Below, piece by piece: positions 23,265-35,465 of a stretch of DNA of 64,000 nt. The stretch's first letter is position 1; each line of letters begins with the position of its first letter. Below the pieces are notes generated by a model. That model was given only the letters and a program-made list of their open reading frames with translations. It was not told the DNA's origin and did no database searches. A program made the position numbers and the translations under genes. The DNA is from Doris montereyensis (lineage: Eukaryota; Mollusca; Gastropoda; Nudibranchia; Dorididae). The DNA is taken from the NCBI GenBank assembly GCA_037039925.1, contig JAXRKP010001303.1, positions 1 through 64,000 on the forward strand, read 5' to 3'.

Positions 23265-24229
23265 GTTTAGGTTTGTTTTTAGTATGTACTTGAGTAACTG
23301 TCAAAATACAGTCATCCTATATCATTGAAAAGTTTGTAGAAACGACTGCCATCTTCGATTTTGACACAATTTTCAAAATCTATCTCCTCCCTTAGTTATG
23401 AATAAAATCACTCAAAACCTGTGCAGATCGTCTTTGCCATTCAATATCTAAAAAGGGACGTCGGGTTTTTTTTATATTTTGGATAGTGTTTTTTTAATGA
23501 ATTTTTTTAAAATACTGTATATCGTGAATGTACAAAAATGGCATTTTTATTACAAAGAAAACTTTCTCAAAACATTTACAATATCTAAAAGAAAACCGAC
23601 GTCATTCTATTAATATTGAACATGTGTGCGAAATATATTACAAATCGTTCGGTAAATGGTGTGAAAAAAATGCATTTCGAGATGAACAAAAAAATTAAAA
23701 TAAAAAACGCAAAACAAGGCTTAAGACACCGTTCCCTTACTGTTTTGACAGTCTCTGGCATTGTTACTAATGTAAAGAGGATTATAAATCTAGATTTAGA
23801 TGTACACTGTTGTTATGAAAACAGACGTCAAAATGACCATTTTTTCCCCCTCTATATCAGAATATTCTATGCTTGTGCGCGTGTTTACGTACACACTGGC
23901 ACGTAACGTCTCTTACATCACACAGCGATGGGCCGAAGCGACTAGGGGCGTTGCAGAAAACTAAAAACAGGTGACCTCAGTGTTGCCACATTCGGCGATT
24001 AACCGTCAACATGCTGCCATTTTCTCAGTCGTGTTAGGGTAGTTTATGTCAAAATTTTGATTGTTTTAACCGACCCTCGAATACAAAATATTTTGTAAAA
24101 AAAAAAGTATACTTCATATGGACATTTTTCTGCCATGAACTTGTAGATAAATGATCGTTCTACCCGGATGTGCAAAGAACAGGAAATCAACCGTTTGGTC
24201 CCAAACTCGTCAGTCCAGGTGCCCCTCCC
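23265..24229. repeat. Unclassified dispersed repeat, copy 1
   Basis: About 0.95 kb that recurs in the same orientation at about 60090-61110. Shared pieces include AACTGTCAAAATACA, AAAATCACTCAAAACCTGTG and GATAAATGATCGTTCTACCC. It has no coding capacity and I see no clear terminal repeats, so the family is unknown. Confidence 0.75.
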
Positions 24230-24570
24230 CCAAAGTATACATGCTATCGTGATGCCACCAGTTGCCTATGGATTTCCTTTAAAGCATACATGCTATCGTG
24301 ATTTAAACCATACATGCTATCGTGATGCCACTGGTTGCCTATGGATTTCCTTTAAAGCATACATGCTATCGTGATGCCACTAGTTGTCTATGGATTGCCT
24401 ACTTTAAACCATACATGGTATGCTATCGTGATGCCACTGGTTGTCTATGGATTGCCTTTAAACCATACATGCTGTCGTGATGCCACTCGTGGCCTATGGA
24501 TTGCCTTTAAAGCAAGCATACATACTATCGTGATGCCACTGGTTGTCTATGGATTGCCTTTAAACCATAC
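24230..24570. repeat. 49-bp minisatellite, first segment
   Basis: About seven units resembling TGATGCCACTGGTTGCCTAT / GGATTGCCTTTAAAGCATAC / ATGCTATCG. It is the left end of an array that continues at 28016 and 32239 after LINE insertions. Confidence 0.93.
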
Positions 24571-24806
24571 ATAATAATAATAGTTCTTTATTGTCCATAA
24601 ATGGCAATTAGTTTGGTCACACAGTTGAGACATAAATTACACAGTTGAGATATAAAAAGCTACAAAACACACGCACGTCTTACACACACATACAAACAAC
24701 ATTTACAACATAATCACATGCACACACACTTCTAAGTACAAATGTGTAGGTACCTTTATAGACATAATGCGCATTATTCACAGTCCAATGGTTACGAACA
24801 CAACAA

Positions 24807-24922
<116 letters not shown>

Positions 24923-25004
24923 CCCCCCCTTCCTCTCTTCCAATAGTATTTACCAGAAGAATAAGCATAAGTAATGACATATATAAATATAAAAAAGCCA
25001 TAAT

Positions 25005-25401
<397 letters not shown>

Positions 25402-28015
25402 CCTTCCAACGAATGTTTACTAGAAGAATAGCAGTGTCATAATATTTGAGAAACTCCACTTTAACTAGACTTTGCTCTTACGGAGCGAGTAGTTGACTGT
25501 CTTTATTGCAGTCGGGACGAATGTCATTTTATATCTGTTGGTTCGACATTTCACCTCGACATCTTCTTCCCGATGGCAACATTTTGAATTCTGGGTGAAG
25601 CGTGTGTTGTTCGTTGTGTATGATCTGAAACGCTTTTCGTTCCACCACATTTGAATAATATAGACTGTCAATTCCTTCAAGTGCGTGATTAGTGATTTTT
25701 GGGCTTTCTTTGATATTTCTTGACAAGCTGGACTTGAGTTTTACACCACAACCTCCATACCACACGCTGATGGCAAAGTTGATTACGCTCTTCAACAGAG
25801 CATTGTAGACTTGGATCATTGAATTCATTGTGCGTTGGCTGACATCGAACGATCGTAGTGTTCTGATGATGTAGTCTTTGAGCCAGCTTTTTGTTGATGT
25901 TATCGATGTGCTGCTCCCAGATATTTAAATTCCTTGACAATTTCTACGTCATCCTGTCCTAATTTGACATTTTCAACGTTTTGGGCCTTGTCTCCGAATA
26001 TTTGCTCTTTGGTCTTGGATGGGTTTAATTCAGGGAATTGTTTATTTTATCGAAATAAGCATGTTCATCTGCTGCTTCAGTTATATGGCCGAGTGTCACC
26101 GTGTCATTTTTTCTAGACATTTCATGACTAGTGGCGTGAGTGCCACTGGTCGGTAGTCATTTAAAGATGATGGGCGACGCTTTTTAGGGATGGGGACGAT
26201 GACTGAGGTTTTCCAAAGTACTGGGACTGACTGTTCGTCGATGGATCTTTGGAAGAGCGTTGTGAGTGGGACTGCGAGTTGATCGTGGCAATTTTTCAAA
26301 AGTATTCCACTTATACTATCGGGGCCAGGGGCTTTCCTTTCCTTACATTTGCGGAATGTTGCTGACAGTTTCCTCTTCTATCTCAATTGGTGGACGTTGA
26401 TTGGTTGATTTTACTTCGCAAGTTGAGGCAGGCGTATCAAAACGGCAATAAAAGTTGTTCAATTCATCGACGTTGACTTCAGTCATGGAATGTGACGTTG
26501 TCTTTGCTTCTACTCCGCCCATCTGTCGTATCATGGTCCACGCATTTAAGGCACACCCTGTTCTGAGCTTTTCTTCCATTTATTTTTGTACTCAATCTTT
26601 TTTCTTTGATGACTCGTCTTATCTCCTTTCCCAATTTCGAAGCTTTCATTTCTTCCCCTTTCATGTGTGCCCTCTTTTTCTCGTTGAGAATGCATTTTAA
26701 TTTCTTTGTTACCCAAGGCTTGTTGTTTGGGGATATTTTTATTTCTCTCAGATCCGTACAGAACGTTACGTAGCTACTGATCACATCTGTCCACTCTTCA
26801 ATTGATTCACCTTCTGTCATTAGCACATCCCAGTCAGTGTAGTCGAAACAAGCTTTTAGACGCTCTATTGCAATGGGGGACCAGTCATTTTGATATTTAA
26901 CGATGGGTTTTGCACTTTTTAAATTGTGTTGTGGTCAGACGTGGCGATGGACGGTCTTTGTATTGCTTTGTATGCATCTTTGATGTTACAATAACACAGA
27001 TCGAGTGTGTTATTTCGTCGTGTTTTGCATGTGACGAACTGTTTTAGTCCCGCCAGTGGGAGTTGGCAGTGGTTGAAATCACCAACAATAATAAGAATAA
27101 GAAGGCTGTCTGGGTGACCGAGTAATTTCGACGATATGTGTTCATCGAGGGTGTGTTTAGCGTTGTCAGTGTTTGCGCTTGGTGGAATGTAAACAATAGT
27201 AATGTTTACAACATTTAACTCCCTTGGTAAGTAATATGGACGAAGAGACAACGAAAGTAATTCGATGTCAGGTGTGTTGTCTTGTTTATTCACGCTGATA
27301 TTTTTACACCAACCGTTGTTTACATAAATACAGACACCTCCTCCCTTACTTTTCCCAAAGATGTATCCCTGTCATGTCGAAATATATAGTGTCATCTAAA
27401 TTTACATTCCTATCAGTGTCTGTTGTAGAAAGCCATGTTTCTGTGAGTTGTGAGGCAAGTGAGGCATGCGTTACGGTAGTCATTATCAAATGTCGAGAGT
27501 GCGGTGAGCCAAGGCCACCTTGATATATTAGAGACGGCCTTGGGTGAGCGTGTCTATTTTGTTTCGTAGTGAACGTACGTTGGCTAGAATAATGGAGGGA
27601 AGAGGCGGTTTAAATCCTCTCCTCTTCAATTTTTGTCGCAGGCCTCCTCGTCTGCCATTTTTTCTCTTCCTTTTCTTAAGATCGTTTTTGATTTTGTCGT
27701 AATTTAATAGTGCAGTGGGTGGTACAGAGGGCAGTGATGTTTGTCTCATTTCGAGCAGAGTATCACGAGTGTAAACATGTTTCGAAACTAACCTGCCGCC
27801 ATCTTGCATTCCGAGAATCGAGGCCGTTGTGAGTTTTATGGAAAATATGAACAATGACACACAAATAGAGTCCGTATTGGTGAACACAGGTGAACATAGG
27901 AAGTGTTTTTATATCGAAGAACGTTTCAATTCACTTTTGATCCACAAACGAATAAACAACAAGTCCAAAATCCAGTAACCGTGCGTCGCTCGTAGAATAG
28001 CGCCACACCAGTTAG

Positions 28016-29234
28016 CATGATGCCACTCGTGGCCTATGGATTGCCTTTAAAGCATGCATGCTATCATAATGTCACTGGTTGTCTATGGATTGCCTTTATA
28101 GCATAGATGCTATCATGATGCCACTGGTTGTCTATGGATTTCCTTTAAAGCATACATGCTATCGAGATGCCACTGGTTGTCGGTGGATTTCCTTTAAACC
28201 ATACATGCTATCATGATGCCACTGGTTGTCTATGGATTGCCTTTATAGCATACATGCTATCATGATGTCAATGGTTGTCTATGGATTGCCTTCATAGCAT
28301 AGATGCTATCATGATGCCATTGATTGTCTATGGATTTCCTTTAAAGCATGCATGCTATCGTGATGCCACTGGTTGCCTATGGATTGCCTTTAAAGCATAC
28401 ATACTATCGTGATGCCACTGGTTGCCTATGGATTGCCTTTAAAGCATACATACTATCGTGATGCCACTGGTTGTCTATGGATTGCCTTTAAAGCATACAT
28501 GCTATCGTGATGCCACTGGTTGCTTATGGATTGCATTTAAAGCAAACATACTAGCGTGATGCCACTGATTGTCTATGGATTGTCCTTAAATCATACATGC
28601 ATTTATGATACCACTGGTATATATGGATTGCCTTTAAAGCACACATGCTATTGTGATGCCACTCGTGGCCTATGGATTTCCTTTAAAGCATCCATGCTAT
28701 TGTGATGTCACTGGTTATCTCTGGATTGCCTTTAAAGCATACAGGCTATCGTGATGCCACTGGTTGTCTATGGATTGCCTTTAAAGTATACATGTTATCG
28801 TGATTGCACTGGTTGTCTATGGATTGCCTTTAACTTTAAAGCATATACATGTTAGCGTGATGCCACTGGTTGTCTATGGATTGCCTTTCAAGCATACTTA
28901 CTATTGTGATACGACTGGTTGTCTATGGATTGCCTTTAAAGCATCCATGCTATCGTGATGCCACTGGTTGTCTATGAATTGCCTTTAAAGCATACATGCT
29001 ATCGTGATGCCACTGGTTGTGTATGGATTGCCTTTAAAGCATACATTATGCTATCGTGATGCCACTGGTTGTCTATGGATTTCCTTTAAAGCATACATGT
29101 TAGCGTCATGCCACTGGTTGTCTATGGATTGCCTTTAAAGCATACATGCTATCGTGATGTCACTGGTTGCCTATCGATTGCCTTTAAAGCATACTTACTA
29201 TTGTGATACCACTGGTTGCCTATGGACTGCCTTT
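28016..29234. repeat. 49-bp minisatellite, second segment
   Basis: About 25 direct units of the same sequence as 24230-24570, with substitutions (TGTC/TGCC, CATAC/CATGC). No spacers between units, so not CRISPR. Confidence 0.95.
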
Positions 29235-32200
29235 ATAAGCCCACGCCTATTAAAGGTAAATATTAAACCAAAAGGAAGAGAAATTAAATTATTAATAGCT
29301 TATGGACCAAAGAAGACGCAAGTAAAGAAGAAAAAGATATCTTCGATAACGATCTACAAATAGGTGCAGAGGATCTTAAACCCAAACAGGAACTTATGCT
29401 TTTAGGAGATTTAAATGCTAGAGTAGGCAAGAATGTAGAAACGTCAGGAGGAGTAATAGGTAAAGAAGAAGAGACAACAACTTCTTCAATTGGAGAGAGA
29501 CTAATATATTTTTGCCTAAAGAATAACATGAAAATAGCCAACAACTGTTTTCCTCATAAAGATATCCACAAATATACAAGAATAAATTAAATCAGGAGTG
29601 AAAAATCAATGATAGACTACATAATAGTTAGCAGCTCCCTTTTTTACAGTACATTGGATGCGAGAGTAAACAGAGGAGCAGAAATATTTAGTGATCATCA
29701 CTTGGTGATTCCCAAAATGAGATTACTGACTGAAGAAAACAAACAGAAAAGGAAAGAGATGAAAGCTACTAAATTCAAAATAGAGGAACTAAATAAACCA
29801 GTAGAAAAACAGGTATACCAATCTAGGATAAAACGATTTATCAGTGAACGATAGATAGATCTGAATGATATAGATGTAGCACAATAGGTGGCAGTGATAT
29901 AGATATAGCACACTAGGTGGCAGATGTATAAATAAACACTCCTCAGTTGTACTGAAGAGGTCTGTGGTAGGAAACAAATTAAAAATGAGATAGGAAAAGA
30001 ACAGCACAGTGGAGTGAGAACGTCACGACTAATTTTAAAGAAAAGAAAGATGCCTGGAAGAAATACTTGCAACCAAAGAGACCAGAAGAAAGGATAGATT
30101 ACGTGAATAAAAGAACTATCGCCAAAGAGGAAGTTAGGAAAGCGAAACAGGAACAATGGGAAGAGTTTGGACAAAGACTTCAAGGAAGCTATCAAGGAAA
30201 TCAAAAGCTGTTCTGGGGAGCAATGAAGAGCATGAGAAAGAGCAAAGCATGCCCAATACGACAATTTAAGAATGCCAAAGGAGAAACAGTGAAAGAAGAC
30301 AGCGAAATCATGGAAACAGAGAAAGCATTTTCACCAATTACATAATCCCTCCAGAACGTATGAAACAAGGAGTAAAGATCAATTGAATTAGTAAGAGTAA
30401 CAAGTAATCCAGAGGAGACAGTTGAAGATGTAGATATATCAATGGAATAAATCCTGGAAGAAAAACTTGCAAACAAAGAGACCAGAGGAAAGGATAGATT
30501 CGTGAATAAAAGAACTATCGCCAAAGAGGAAGTTAGGAAAGCGAAACAGGAAGAATGGGAAGAGTTTGGGAAGAGAAATGTGCAGTGAGAGTAGCTGGAA
30601 ATGTATCTGAAGAATTTGATGTAGATATAGGAGTAAGTCCTCTTTTGTTTATCACATTTATGGATTCAGTCGCAAAGGCATCCTCAAACATAAAAGAAAA
30701 TGAATGTAGGTATGTGGAAGCTCAAACCAGTAAATGTATCAATGCTTTCATTTGGGAACAGCAATAAGAAAAGTGAAATTAGGAAAAGCCCAGGAACGGA
30801 TCAAGTTTATCCAGAAATGATTAAAAACCAAGGGAGAGAGGTAGACAAATTACTACATGCAATATGTCAACAAGCATGGAAGTCCAAACCAATACATAAG
30901 AAAGGATCAACTATGGGATGCTCAAACTATAGAGAGATATCACTGCTTAGAATTCAGGAAAAGTACTGGAAATGAGACTAAGGAAAAGAGTAGAGGATCA
31001 GATTGAAGAGCATTAGAGTGAATTTACAGCAGGAAGAAGTGTACAAGGCGACATATTTACAATTAGACAAATAATAGAAAAAAAATTGAGAGAAACATTG
31101 ACCTGCACCTGTGTTTTATTGACTTATATGTTAGAAAAGGCATTTGACACTGAGTAGTGTGGGGAGGGACAAATTATGGCATTCCTTAAAGAACACAATG
31201 TAGAGCAAAATTTAATAGAAACCATTAAAAGTTTTTACAATAAACCATGTGCAATGAGAGTAGCTGAAAATGTATCTGAAGAATTTGATGTTGATATAGG
31301 AGTAAGACAGGGTTGTGTCCTAAGTCCTCTTTTTTTATCACATTTATGGATTCAGTCGCAAAGGCATCCTCAAACATAAAGAAAATGAATGTAGGTATGT
31401 GGAAGCTCAAACCAGTAAATGTATCAATGCTTTCATTTGCCGATGATTTAGTTCTGTTTGGAAAATCAGAAAGGAAATCCAGTCAAATATCAACATAATG
31501 AATAATGAATTAAATAAAGAGGAATGAGAGTAAATGAAAAGAAAACCAAAGCAATACTAGTAACTATGGAAGGTAAAAGACAAAATCTTAAATTAGGTAG
31601 GGAGAATTTAGAACAAGTTCAAAGCTACAATTACTTAGGAGTAATGATTAACTAAAGGGAAAACTAAGAGAAGAAATCAGCCAGAGAATCCAAAAAGGCA
31701 AGTGCAATATGTAACCATCTAGGAAAGTCGTTTGTAGGTAAACACGAATTGTCAAGAAAAACCAAAATGGCAGTATACAACACAGTTTATTGTCCTACTC
31801 TCCTCTATGGCAGTGAAACCTGGACCTTAGACAGTAGGGAATACAGTAGAGTGCAGGCAACCGAAATGAAATATCTAAGAAGAGTAGTTGGGAAAGAGAC
31901 AAAATCAGGAACACAACAATAAGAGATCAAACCAAAGCAGATAGCATAAAAACTAAGATAGAAATGAATCAACTGAGATGGTTTGGACATGTTAACAGAA
32001 TGAATAACAATAGAATAGCTAAATCAGTATACAGTGCTAAAACTCAAGGTAAAAGACCAAAGGCAGACCTCAGAGAAAGTGGGAAGAAGATATAAAAGAG
32101 GCATTAACGCAAAGAAATTTAACTTTCACGCAAGGAAAAAGAAACTGTCAGGACAGGGCTGCCTGGAGAAAGATCGTTTCGGGCATCTAAAAGCCATACA

Positions 32201-32238
32201 CCGGAAAGTAGAATGGGAGCTGATAAAGAAAGAAGAAA
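29235..32238 (+). mobile_element. RTE-like LINE copy A, 5'-truncated and rearranged
   Basis: A plus-strand copy of the same LINE as at 35466 and 56262, starting inside the endonuclease (KPKGREIKLLIAYGP) and therefore 5'-truncated. Endonuclease motifs LLGDLNARVG (29398) and SDHHLVIPKM (29690) follow. The middle is rearranged: the segment at about 30040-30150 is repeated at about 30440-30560, then a piece of the RT region (30570-30760, equal to 31250-31450) is inserted before the order resumes. RT with FADDLVLFGKSE is at about 31435-31470, and the C-terminus with YGSETWTLD at about 31810. It ends in AAAGAAAG-type tail sequence at the resumed minisatellite. Many frameshifts. Confidence 0.9.
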
Positions 32239-35110
32239 GCTATCGTGATGTCACTGGTTGCCTATCGATTGCCTTTAAAGCATACATGCTATCATGATGT
32301 CCCTCGTTGCCTAAGGATTACCTTTCAAGTATACATGCTATTGTGATGTTACTGGTTGTCTATCGATTGCCTTTAAAGTGTACATGTTATCCTGATTCCA
32401 ATGGTCGCCTATGGATTACCTTTAAAGCATACACGCTAACGTGATGTCACTGGTTGTCTATGGATTGCCTTTAAATCATACATGTTACCATGATGTTACT
32501 GGATGCCTATGTATTACCATTAAGCGATACATGCTATCGTGATGTCGCTAGTTGCCTATCGATAACCTTTAAAGTATACATGCTATCGTGATATCACTGG
32601 TTACCTATCGATTGCCTTTAAAGCATACATACTATCATGATGCCACTGGTTGCCTATCGATTGCCTTTAAAGTATACATGCTGTCATGATGTCACTTGTT
32701 ACGTATGAATTACCTTTAAAGTATACATGATATCGTGATGTCACTCGTTGCTTATTGATTGCCTTTAAATCATAATGATATCGTGATATCACTGGTTGCC
32801 TATGGATTGCCCCTAAAACATACATTTTTATTGTGATGTCACAGGATGCCTATGGATTAACTTTAAACGATACATGCTATCGTAATATAACTGGTTGCCT
32901 GTCGATAACCTTTAAATTATACATACTATCATGATGCCACTAGCTTTTAAAGTATACATGCTGTCATGATTTCACTGGTTCCCTATAGATTACTTTCAAA
33001 TCATACATGCTATTGTGATGCCACTGGTTGCCTATGGATTGCCTTTAAATCATACATGCTATTATGATGCCACTGGTTGCCTATCGATTGCCTATAAAAA
33101 ACATACATGCTATTATGATGCCAGTTGCCACTGGTTGTCTATGGATTGCCTTTGAAGCATAATGCTATTCTGATGCCAATGGTTGCCTATGGATTGCCTT
33201 TAAATCATACATGCTATTATGATGCCACTGGTTGCCTATCGATTGTCTATGCTATTCTGATGCCAATGGTTGCCTATGGATTACCTTTAAATCATACATG
33301 CTATTATGATGCCACTGGTTGCCTATCGATTGCCTTTAAGGTATGCATGCAATCATGATGTCACTGGTTGTCTATGGATTGCCTTTAAAGCATACCTGCT
33401 ATCATGATGCCACTGGTTGTCTATCGATTGCCTTTAAAGTACACATGTTGTTGTAATGCCACTGGTTGCATATCGATTGCCTATAAAAAACATACATGCT
33501 ATTGTGATGTCACTGGTTGCTTATGGATTACCTTTAAAGTATACATGCTATTATGATGTCACTGGTTGCCTATGGATTACATTTAAAGCAAACATGCTAT
33601 CGTGATATCACTGGTTGCCTATGGATTACCTTTAAAACATACATGATATTCTGATATCACTGGTTGCCTATGGATTACCTTTAAAGTATACATGCTATTG
33701 TGATGTCACTGGTTGCCTATGGATTACCTTTAAAGTATACATGCTATTATCATGTCACTGGTTGCCTATGAATTACCTTTAAACTTTAAAGTATACATGC
33801 TATCATGATGCCACTGGTTGCCTATGGATTGCCTTTAAAGTATACATGCTATCATGAAGCCACTGGTTGCCTGTGGATTACCTTTAAAAAGTATACATAC
33901 TATCGTGATGTCACTGGTTTCTTATGAATTGCTTTTAAAGCATAATGCTATCGTTATGTCACTGGCTGCCTATGGATTTCCTTTAAAGCATACTTGCTAT
34001 CATGATGCTACTCGTAGCTTATGGATTGCCTTTAAAGCACACATGCTATTGTGATGTCACTTTTAGCATATATATTACCTTTAAAGTATACATGCTATTG
34101 TCATGTCACTGGTTGCTTTTCGATTGCCTTTAAAGCATACTTGTTATCATGATGCCACTTGTAGCTTATGGATTACCTTTTAAGTATACATGCTCTCGTG
34201 ATGTCACTGGTTGCCTATGGATTAATTTTAAAAAGTATACATGCTATCATGATGTCACTGATTGCCTACGGATTGGCTTTAAAGCATACATGCTATCGTG
34301 ATGTCACTGGTTGCCTATTGATTGGCTTTAAAGTATACATGCTATCGTGATGTCACTGGTTGCCTATGGATTGGCTTTAAAGCATACATGCTATCGTGAT
34401 GTCAATGGTTGCCTATGGATTGCCTTCAAATCATACGTGCTATCGTGATGCCACTGATTGCCTATGGATTGCCTTTTAAGTACACATGCTATGATGATGC
34501 TACTGGTTGCCTATGAATTACTTTTTAAAGTATACATGCTATTATGATGCCACTGGTTGCCTATGGACTGGATTATCTTAAAAGTAAAAATAAAAGCATA
34601 CATGCTATTGTGATGTCAGTGGTTGCCTATGGATTACCTTTAACTTTAAAGCATAAATGCTATCGTGATGCCACTTGTTGCCTATGGATTACCTTATAAG
34701 TACACATGCTATTATGATGCCACTGGCTGCCTATGGATTACCTTTTAAGTACACATGCTATTATGATGCCACTGGTTGCCTATGGATTGCCTTTTAAGCA
34801 CAAATGCTATTATGATGTCACTGGTTGCCTATGGATTGCCTTTAAAGTATACATGTTATTGTTATGCTATTGGTTGTGTATGGATTACTTTTAAAGTATA
34901 CATGCTATTCATTGCTATTATGATGTCACTGGTTGCCTATGGATTACCTTTAAAGTATACATGCTATTGTTATGCTACTGGTTGTGTATGGATTACTTTT
35001 AAAGTATACATGCTATTATGATGTCACTGGTTGCCTATGGATTACCTTTAAAGTATACATGCTATTATGATGTCACTGGTTGCCTATGGATTACCTTTAA
35101 AGTATATATA
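32239..35110. repeat. 49-bp minisatellite, third and longest segment
   Basis: About 58 units of the same repeat in the same orientation, more diverged than the earlier segments, with CCTATCGATTGCC and GGATTACC variants. Open frames inside (for example 33125-33358) merely translate the repeat; 49 bp is not a multiple of three, so frames rotate. Confidence 0.95.
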
Positions 35111-35236
35111 TATAACAATTTATCAAGAAGCAGTTGTTATAATGGCAGGCAAATTTTACAAATATATACTGTAGCAGTACTTCATAACAGCAAAACACTC
35201 TTTAAATTTGTGAAATTATTATCGGAACTGTAGCAA

Positions 35237-35281
35237 TTTTAGGGTGAGAAAAAACTTAGGTAATTTTTTCTCACCCTAAAA
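35237..35281. repeat. Perfect 18-bp inverted repeat, 9-base loop
   Basis: Arms at 35237-35254 (TTTTAGGGTGAGAAAAAA) and 35264-35281 are exact reverse complements with the loop CTTAGGTAA. Imperfect pairing may continue outward (CTGTAG / CTGCAG). It could be a MITE tip or an RNA hairpin; nothing else indicates which. Confidence 0.9.
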
Positions 35282-35465
35282 TAACTGCAGTTACAGTCTA
35301 CCGGTGACAGAGTTGGATCGCAAATGTTGCGATTTGCGGCAGCCAGTGAGTTACACAATCTGTCAAAATCCCACAAGACAAATCTATAGATTTTTTAGAA
35401 ACAAAATGAGGGGTAATGTGACATCATTGTTGCACTCAATCAAAACTTATTTGAAGTAAAGAAAT

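Noticed and set aside
29698..30264. 188-codon minus-strand hydrophobic frame
   Set aside because: Antisense shadow of the RTE-like LINE; similar shadows occur at 50980-51516 and 57958-58478.
33125..34350. Repeated MPLVVYGLPL-type peptides
   Set aside because: Translations of minisatellite units; frame rotates with the 49-bp period.
28016..35110. Possible CRISPR array
   Set aside because: Direct 49-bp units without unique spacers, in an animal genome with no cas genes; it is a minisatellite.
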